A DNA stretch of 64,000 nucleotides, taken from positions 1-64,000 of the forward strand of contig CAZBAV010000003.1 of assembly GCA_964489955.1 (NCBI GenBank), in the 5' to 3' direction. How positions within the stretch are numbered: position 1 is the stretch's first letter; each line of letters begins with the position of its first letter. The notes under the pieces were generated by a model. It saw only the letters and a program-made list of their open reading frames with translations, had not been told where the DNA came from and did no database searches. Of this stretch, positions 59,528 through 64,000 are shown in pieces. Origin of the DNA: Leadbetterella sp964489955 (lineage in GTDB: Bacteria > Bacteroidota > Bacteroidia > Cytophagales > Spirosomataceae). Both the position numbers and the translations under genes were made by a program.

Positions 59528-59884
59528 TTACCTTTGAGGAGGCGGGGAATGTTGATCAGGTTGAAATTGGGTTCTATCAAATCCGTGGTATGGAGAATCC
59601 TCCTTAGATGCCGGGAATGTATAAGAAATATAGGTAGAATGAGTCCTAAGCCCTATAAGTGTAAAATCCTCAGCCTCTACCATGTCCTCCTGTACCTTAC
59701 TGTCTAAGTCAGAATCTGCCGCTATGAATTTCTTAAGTATAGAAGATTTTACAGTTTTCTTTTGGGATAAGGTATACCCCTCTTTTTCGCTAATATCTGC
59801 CATGCCCATACTCCAGAAAGAAACATGAAAGGCCATGAAAAGCCAGACGAACTTTAATATGTACAGATTGCGAAAACGTGTCAT
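59528..59884 (-). CDS. Small exported protein of unknown function upstream of the RND genes
   Basis: 118 aa from the ATG at 59884; a TTG 30 nt upstream is possible. The N-terminal segment LYILKFVWLFMAFHVSFWSMGMA looks like a signal peptide. The mature part is polar, with no recognised domain, and ends in a His/Pro-rich tail HGFDRTQFQPDQHSPPPQR. Short exported proteins with proline-rich or PPP tails occur near RND or metal pumps in Bacteroidota in my recollection, but I cannot name the family. A minus-strand TATATTTG at 59900-59893 is so close to the ATG that it is an uncertain promoter. Confidence 0.65.
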   Translation of the reverse strand: MTRFRNLYILKFVWLFMAFHVSFWSMGMADISEKEGYTLSQKKTVKSSILKKFIAADSDLDSKVQEDMVEAEDFTLIGLRTHSTYISYTFPASKEDSPYHGFDRTQFQPDQHSPPPQR

Positions 59885-59944
59885 ATAGACAACAAATATA
59901 ATATTTTGCCGCAAAAACAGGCTATTTAGCTTGTTAATGCTTTG

Positions 59945-60166
59945 TTAAGATTCGTTTTTTGTCCCCCCTAGCCTTTTCCTTTGGGCTACAAAAAAGTATA
60001 TAAAAACCATGGCAAAAAGCAAGCATTTTACCCTATAACCTGTAATGTTGGTGTCCCAAAACATGAAATGAAAAGGACCAGGTAACTCCACAATAAATGA
60101 CTGAACGAAATTGAAAAGGTTTACTAACCCAAATGCTAAATACAAGTATGATAGGACCTTTACCAT
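59945..60166 (-). CDS. Small two-helix membrane protein of unknown function
   Basis: 73 aa. Two hydrophobic helices, VLSYLYLAFGLVNLFNFVQSFIV (about 4-26) and VKCLLFAMVFIYFFVAQ (about 46-62), are joined by a short loop (ELPGPFHFMFWDTNITGYR), with a basic tail RKRLGGTKNES. No family recognised. It lies 60 bp upstream of the exported small protein in the same direction and may be the first gene of the RND operon. The ATG at 60166 is the only good start. Confidence 0.65.
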   Translation of the reverse strand: MVKVLSYLYLAFGLVNLFNFVQSFIVELPGPFHFMFWDTNITGYRVKCLLFAMVFIYFFVAQRKRLGGTKNES

Positions 60167-60233
60167 GTTCTTTTTTTTACAATTATCGCCTTTTATTGCC
60201 CTATTTCAAAGCTTTCTTAACATATATCAATGT

Positions 60234-60261
60234 TTTGACTCCTATCTGGTGCTTAAATTTG
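60234..60261 (+). promoter_or_regulatory. Promoter of the luciferase-like oxidoreductase gene
   Basis: TTTG (60234-60237), 16 bp spacer, TAAATTTG (60254-60261), slightly shorter than the usual spacing. The -7 box ends 19 bp before the ATG at 60281. Confidence 0.5.
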
Positions 60262-60280
60262 TGAAAAAATAGGATTAAAT

Positions 60281-61315
60281 ATGGAATTAGGAATAGGAAT
60301 GTTTGGCGATCTATCTTTTGATAAAGTTACAGGAAAGGTGCAAAACCCCGCTGAAAAGCTACAAGAGATATTAGAAGAAATAAAGCTGGCAGATGAGGTA
60401 GGTTTAGATGTTTTTGGTATTGGCGAGCATCATAGGGAAGACTATGCGGTTTCCTCTCCAGAAATACTTTTGGCAGCCGCAGCCAGTGTAACCAAAAACA
60501 TAAAACTAATGAGTACCGTAACCGTCCTTAGTTCAGCGGAGCCGGTAAGTGTTTATCAAAATTTTTCCATGGTAGACCTGATCTCTAATGGCCGGGCAGA
60601 AATAGGTGTAGGGCGTGGAAGCTTCATAGAGTCGTTCCCTCTTTTTGGATATAACTTAAAAGATTACGACCAGCTTTTTGAGGAAAAACTTGATCTGCTA
60701 CTTAACATTAACAACAATGAGGTAGTAAACTGGAAAGGTAAACTTAGAGCTCCTGTGGTAAACCAAACTGTTTATCCTCGTGCTTTAAACGATGGTAAAT
60801 TGCCAATTTGGATTGCTGTGGGCGGCACTCCTGAGTCTGTTCTACGTGCAGCTAAACTAGGTCTTCCACTCATTTTGGCTATAATAGGTGGCATGCCGGC
60901 ACAGTTTAAACCTCTTATGGATTTTTACAAAGAGCAATATTTGGCCAGCGGACATGACCCAGCAAAAATGCAGGTAGGGATACATTCCCATACCTTTGTG
61001 AGTGAAGATGAAAATGTCTCGGATGGCTATTTTGAAAATTACGCTTCGCAAATGAACCGAATTGGAGCATCAAGAGGATGGCCAGCTTATAGCAAGCACC
61101 AGTACAATGGTGGCCGCTCAAAAGACGGGGCATTATTTATTGGAGACCCATCAGAAGTTACCGATAAAATCCTTCATATGCATGAGCTATTCGGCCTTAC
61201 CCGTTACATCGGACACATGGATGTAGGGGCTCCGGACCACAAGGTAATGATGAAGTCGATAGAGCTTTTTGGAACAAAAGTAGCCCCCGCAGTAAGGAAA
61301 GCGTTAAGTAAGTAA
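60281..61315 (+). CDS. LLM-class flavin-dependent oxidoreductase (luciferase-like monooxygenase)
   Basis: 344 aa TIM-barrel of the bacterial luciferase family. Typical elements are the N-terminal GIGMFGDLSFD, VGLDVFGIGEHHREDYAVSSPEILLAAAAS, ISNGRAEIGVGRGSF and LPIWIAVGGTPESVLRAAKLGLPLILAIIGG. FMN-dependent oxidoreductases of this type act in the cytoplasm on diverse small molecules; the substrate cannot be told from the sequence. It is monocistronic with its own promoter and lies 133 bp before a cyclophilin gene. Confidence 0.9.
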   Translation: MELGIGMFGDLSFDKVTGKVQNPAEKLQEILEEIKLADEVGLDVFGIGEHHREDYAVSSPEILLAAAASVTKNIKLMSTVTVLSSAEPVSVYQNFSMVDLISNGRAEIGVGRGSFIESFPLFGYNLKDYDQLFEEKLDLLLNINNNEVVNWKGKLRAPVVNQTVYPRALNDGKLPIWIAVGGTPESVLRAAKLGLPLILAIIGGMPAQFKPLMDFYKEQYLASGHDPAKMQVGIHSHTFVSEDENVSDGYFENYASQMNRIGASRGWPAYSKHQYNGGRSKDGALFIGDPSEVTDKILHMHELFGLTRYIGHMDVGAPDHKVMMKSIELFGTKVAPAVRKALSK

Positions 61316-61420
61316 ATGGCTTGTTTTGTTAATTTTTTGTTGTAGATAGTAATTGTATGGTTAGGAACAGAGAATCCTTCTGTTCCTAACAACACATTTT
61401 TATAAATCTGTTTTTTGGTC

Positions 61421-61428
61421 TATTTTTG
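61421..61428 (+). promoter_or_regulatory. Candidate -7 element for the cyclophilin gene
   Basis: TATTTTTG is a full TAnnTTTG match and ends 20 bp before the ATG at 61449. No proper -33 TTTG is found. Confidence 0.45.
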
Positions 61429-61448
61429 CAGAAAAAAATTTTTTAGAT

Positions 61449-61892
61449 ATGCGTAAAGCTGAGATTCTTACAGATAAAGGCACTATGGTGGTAGAGTTTT
61501 ATGATGATGATGCCCCAATTGCTGTACAAAACTTCATTGATTTGTCGAAAAAAGGATATTATGATGGACTAAAGTTCCATAGAGTTATCCCTTCATTTAT
61601 GATACAAGGAGGCTGCCCAGATGGTACAGGTGCAGGTGGCCCTGGATATACTATTCCATGTGAGCTTACAGGAACAAAGCAAATTCATGACCGTGGCGTT
61701 CTTTCTATGGCTCACAGAGGTAGAAACACAGGTGGTTCACAATTCTTTATTTGCCATAACCGTCAAAATACTGCCCATCTAGACCGTAACCATACTTGTT
61801 TCGGAAAAGTGATAGAAGGTATAGATTTGGTGGATGAGATAAGACAAGGAGATACCATCCAAAAAATAACTATAATTGAAGAGGCTGTTTAA
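61449..61892 (+). CDS. Cyclophilin-type peptidyl-prolyl cis-trans isomerase
   Basis: 147 aa, a compact cyclophilin without signal peptide, so cytoplasmic. Motifs: FHRVIPSFMIQGGCPDGTGAG, LSMAHRGRNTGGSQFFI and HLDRNHTCFGKVIEGIDLVD. The active-site arginine follows FH in FHRVIP. It catalyses proline isomerisation in protein folding. The reading frame ends inside the terminator hairpin at 61879-61905. Confidence 0.94.
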   Translation: MRKAEILTDKGTMVVEFYDDDAPIAVQNFIDLSKKGYYDGLKFHRVIPSFMIQGGCPDGTGAGGPGYTIPCELTGTKQIHDRGVLSMAHRGRNTGGSQFFICHNRQNTAHLDRNHTCFGKVIEGIDLVDEIRQGDTIQKITIIEEAV

Positions 61893-61905
61893 GCCTCTTT
61901 TTTTT
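61879..61905 (+). terminator. Terminator of the cyclophilin gene
   Basis: Stem AAGAGGCT/AGCCTCTT with a 5-nt loop containing most of the stop codon, followed by T8. It also faces the end of the convergent SBF-like gene. Confidence 0.9.
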
Positions 61906-61929
61906 ATCTATACTTAATTTTTCGACTGA

Positions 61930-62880
61930 TTACCTCCGCCCATATCTCCCTGCTATAACACTGATTACCAGTATCTGAAAAGCATGGTAAAGCATTATAG
62001 GAAGTAAGATTATACCTAATGCAGGCGAGGTAGCGAAGAGTACCTTGCTGAAAACCGTGCCGTGCGTAAGTGATTTCTTTGTACCACAAAAAAGAGCTGT
62101 TATTTGGTCTTCAAAGTTAAACTTGAGCTTATAGCTAAGCAGCATGGTAATGCCGTAGATAAGAATAAACAGGAGAATAACCCAAGTACTTAAAATCAGG
62201 AAGTCTACCAAATTCATGCTAGCGAAAACCCCGCTTTCAAAGGAATGGACGAAACTCTTGTAGATCACTGCAAGAATCACACTTTTATCGAAATTAGAAA
62301 GTGCCGAGCTGTACTTTTGGGCAAATGCCCCCAGCCATCTTCTTAGCAGCAAACCTACCAAAACCGGAGCGAAAATTTCCAGTAGCAGATTGGTATATAC
62401 TTCCACAAAATCTATAGATCCTGTTACTTCGGAACCAGAGAAAAGCCCCATCCAAAGTGGCGTAACGGCAATCCCAATCAAACCCGAAATACTAGCATTA
62501 AAAATAGCGGCAGGAATATTGCCTTTGGCTATGGCTACCATCACCACAGAGGATGACACCGTAGAGGGCAAAGCACCTAGAAACAATAGACCCAACCAGA
62601 CCATTTCCTCCTCTTGATTACCAAGAAAAAAGGGACGGATAGCAATTACCACTAAAGGAAATATGATGAACGTAATTGCCTGCACTAATATATGTAGTCG
62701 CCAATTACTTAAACCCGACTTTAGCTTTTCCGGGCTAAGTTTTAACCCGTAAAAGAAAAAAATAAGTGAAATACCCACACCCGTAAAGCTATCTAGAGGC
62801 AAGAGATGGGCTAGCTCAGGGATGAAAAAGGCCAGAGCTATCATATACAAAATAGCCAATATAAAGAGGTCTATTTTCAT
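61930..62880 (-). CDS. Bile acid:sodium symporter-like (SBF-like) membrane protein
   Basis: 316 aa with about ten membrane helices (for example YMIALAFFIPELAHLLPL, GISLIFFFYGLKLSP, FIIFPLVVIAIRPFF). The text GISLIFFFYGLKLSPEKL and GALPSTVSSSVVMVAIAKGN matches the SBF_like (DUF4137-type) family related to ASBT/ACR3 transporters. It probably carries an organic anion or similar solute with sodium; the substrate is unknown. The ATG at 62880 overlaps the crtB stop (ATGA), so the gene is the third member of the carotenoid operon. Confidence 0.87.
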   Translation of the reverse strand: MKIDLFILAILYMIALAFFIPELAHLLPLDSFTGVGISLIFFFYGLKLSPEKLKSGLSNWRLHILVQAITFIIFPLVVIAIRPFFLGNQEEEMVWLGLLFLGALPSTVSSSVVMVAIAKGNIPAAIFNASISGLIGIAVTPLWMGLFSGSEVTGSIDFVEVYTNLLLEIFAPVLVGLLLRRWLGAFAQKYSSALSNFDKSVILAVIYKSFVHSFESGVFASMNLVDFLILSTWVILLFILIYGITMLLSYKLKFNFEDQITALFCGTKKSLTHGTVFSKVLFATSPALGIILLPIMLYHAFQILVISVIAGRYGRR

Positions 62881-63713
62881 ACAGAAGCTAGTTGTTTTTG
62901 TACAAAAACACGACCAAAAAGTAGATACTTTTTCCAGTCATCTATCCTTATCCTTTCTGTAAGAATCTTGTTTGCCGAAGTTTCCTTTATCCTATTAAAA
63001 AGTGCTAAGTAGTATAAATATGCTAGCAGAACCCCAAACCTAACTCCACGCGGCAATGCATAAACACCCGCCTTTGCTACTTTAAAATCTTCTGCTATAT
63101 CAGATTCTATTTCTGCTTTTATTTTGGGGCAAAAATTATCTAAATCAAGATGCGGAAAATAAACCCGCCCACGATCTTGGGCGTCACTTTGTATGTCTCT
63201 CAAAAAATTAACCTTTTGGAAAGCCGCCCCAAGCCTCCTAGACGGCTCTTGCAGAGGTTGGTAAAGTTCTGGATTTCCGTCGGAAAAAACCTTGAGGCAC
63301 ATTAAACCCACCACTTCTGCCGAACCATAAATGTACTCCTGATACTTGCTATCTGTATAGTTCATGGGTTTTAAATCCATCTCCATACTTTCGAAAAAAG
63401 CATCAATGTGCCGCTGCTCTAAACCATAGTCATGTACCACCTTTTGGAAAGCGTTTAAGATAGGATTTAGACTTATTCCCATAGAAATAGCCGAATTGGT
63501 ATCCTTCTTAAAATCTGCTAAAAGCTGAGCTTGTGGGTAACCGTAAAGCGTATCCACAATTTCGTCTGCCAACCGCACAAACCCATAAATGCCATAAATA
63601 GCGTTTTGGTATTTGGGTGCCATAAGTGTAATACCTATAGAAAAGGAGGTGCTGTAAGTCCGGGTTACAGACTTAGCATTTTCAAACGATATTTTATCAA
63701 ACAACTCCCTCAC
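62877..63713 (-). CDS. crtB: Phytoene/squalene synthase family protein
   Basis: 278 aa. Aspartate-rich motif 1 is in FVRLADEIVDTLYGY and motif 2 in FLRDIQSDAQDRGRVYFP, as in phytoene synthases that condense two GGPP molecules. The start is GTG at 63713 overlapping the crtI stop (GTGA); the N-terminal SFENAKSVTRTYSTSFSIGI is the normal family start, so no residues seem missing. Neighbouring crtI supports phytoene rather than squalene synthesis. The SBF-like gene follows with a 4-nt overlap. Confidence 0.92.
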   Translation of the reverse strand: MRELFDKISFENAKSVTRTYSTSFSIGITLMAPKYQNAIYGIYGFVRLADEIVDTLYGYPQAQLLADFKKDTNSAISMGISLNPILNAFQKVVHDYGLEQRHIDAFFESMEMDLKPMNYTDSKYQEYIYGSAEVVGLMCLKVFSDGNPELYQPLQEPSRRLGAAFQKVNFLRDIQSDAQDRGRVYFPHLDLDNFCPKIKAEIESDIAEDFKVAKAGVYALPRGVRFGVLLAYLYYLALFNRIKETSANKILTERIRIDDWKKYLLFGRVFVQKQLASV

Positions 63714-64000
63714 GATTTACAAATATAGTCTGCGGCCACCATTCCTGAAACCAAAGCAGGAGGAACTCCCGGGCCTGGTACAGTAAGTTGACCGGCAAAG
63801 TACATGTTTTTTATCTTTTTGTGCCTAAGTTTTGGTTTAAATATTGCGGTTTGCTGTAACGTATTGGCCAAACCATACGCATTACCCTTATAGGCATGGT
63901 AGTCAGCCTTAAAGTCATTTACCGCATAACTTCTCTTTACTACCACCGTTTCTTCTATATCAACACCACAATACTTACCCAACCGCTGCATCAAGATTTT
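63710..64000 (-). CDS. crtI: Phytoene desaturase, C-terminal part only
   Basis: 97 codons are visible before the right window edge; the gene continues outside. The visible part carries DFKADYHAYKGNAYGLANT and the FAD-binding C-terminal signature MYFAGQLTVPGPGVPPALVS, typical of Bacteroidota CrtI-type desaturases. It introduces double bonds into phytoene to make lycopene-type carotenoids. The stop overlaps the crtB start by 4 nt, so the two are translationally coupled. Confidence 0.9.
   Translation of the reverse strand, partial: KILMQRLGKYCGVDIEETVVVKRSYAVNDFKADYHAYKGNAYGLANTLQQTAIFKPKLRHKKIKNMYFAGQLTVPGPGVPPALVSGMVAADYICKS

Noticed and set aside
1..64000. CRISPR arrays, insertion sequences, prophage genes, rRNA
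   Set aside because: I looked for regularly spaced repeats, transposase or integrase motifs, phage structural genes and rRNA sequence and saw none.

Overview
The window looks like chromosomal DNA of a Bacteroidota bacterium, most likely from the Cytophagales or a nearby group. The evidence is: a SusC/SusD pair; a secreted protein with a type IX secretion (type B) sorting domain; several Bacteroidota-type promoters (TTTG / TAnnTTTG); very few Shine-Dalgarno sequences; families that are mainly Bacteroidota (DUF3467, DUF5690, Bacteroidota-type Wzi and SLBB proteins); and a crtI-crtB carotenoid operon. The DNA is AT-rich by eye. I saw no insertion sequence, prophage, CRISPR array, rRNA or plasmid feature, so this is ordinary chromosome with some accessory islands.

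Layout. 1-7851 (minus): surface polysaccharide operon read from wecB through an SLBB export protein, a Wzz-like co-polymerase, two nucleotide-sugar enzymes and an acyltransferase into a flippase cut by the left edge. 8074-10435 (minus): ECF sigma factor, probable anti-sigma protein and a beta-barrel protein with a short collagen-like segment. 10528-14412 (plus): trpC-trpF-trpB coupled to a DUF5690 membrane protein. 14466-18606 (minus): OmpH-like lipoprotein, Wzi-like barrel and a T9SS cargo protein. 18674-22365 (minus): GH13 amylase and RNase R. 22553-24437 (plus): promoter, structured leader, unknown lipoprotein and a lipoprotein serpin. 24600-28522 (plus): tRNA-Cys, AraC regulator, TolC-like protein and a MacA-type adaptor. 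28697-34768: ftsY, flavodoxin-fold oxidoreductase and nuclease on plus; fabD, recJ, a small membrane-anchored protein and lptB on minus. 35105-42583 (plus): SusC, SusD and two secreted metallophosphoesterases. 42649-50863: PBP4-type peptidase (minus), then HGSNAT-like acyltransferase, S41 and S9 peptidases, DUF3467, YjbQ and CsbD (plus). 51019-53508: small membrane proteins, a saccharopine-dehydrogenase-like protein and a GDPD. 53692-60166 (minus): complete RND efflux operon led by two small proteins. 60281-61892 (plus): luciferase-like oxidoreductase and cyclophilin. 61930-64000 (minus): crtI (cut by the right edge), crtB and an SBF-like transporter, joined by 4-nt overlaps.

Cell envelope work dominates: polysaccharide synthesis and export, Wzi, LptB, RND efflux, SusCD uptake, lipoproteins and periplasmic phosphatases. 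Many genes abut or overlap by ATGA/GTGA. At least six genes have no usable ATG and appear to start with GTG or TTG.

No clearly new defence or mobile system is visible. The best leads are the serpin-lipoprotein unit behind a 14-bp leader hairpin, the SusCD-phosphoesterase island as a possible organophosphate scavenging unit, competing inverted repeats upstream of tolC, back-to-back promoter elements between the sigma factor and trpC, an RND pump with Asn at a proton-relay position, and an SBF-like transporter inside the carotenoid operon.
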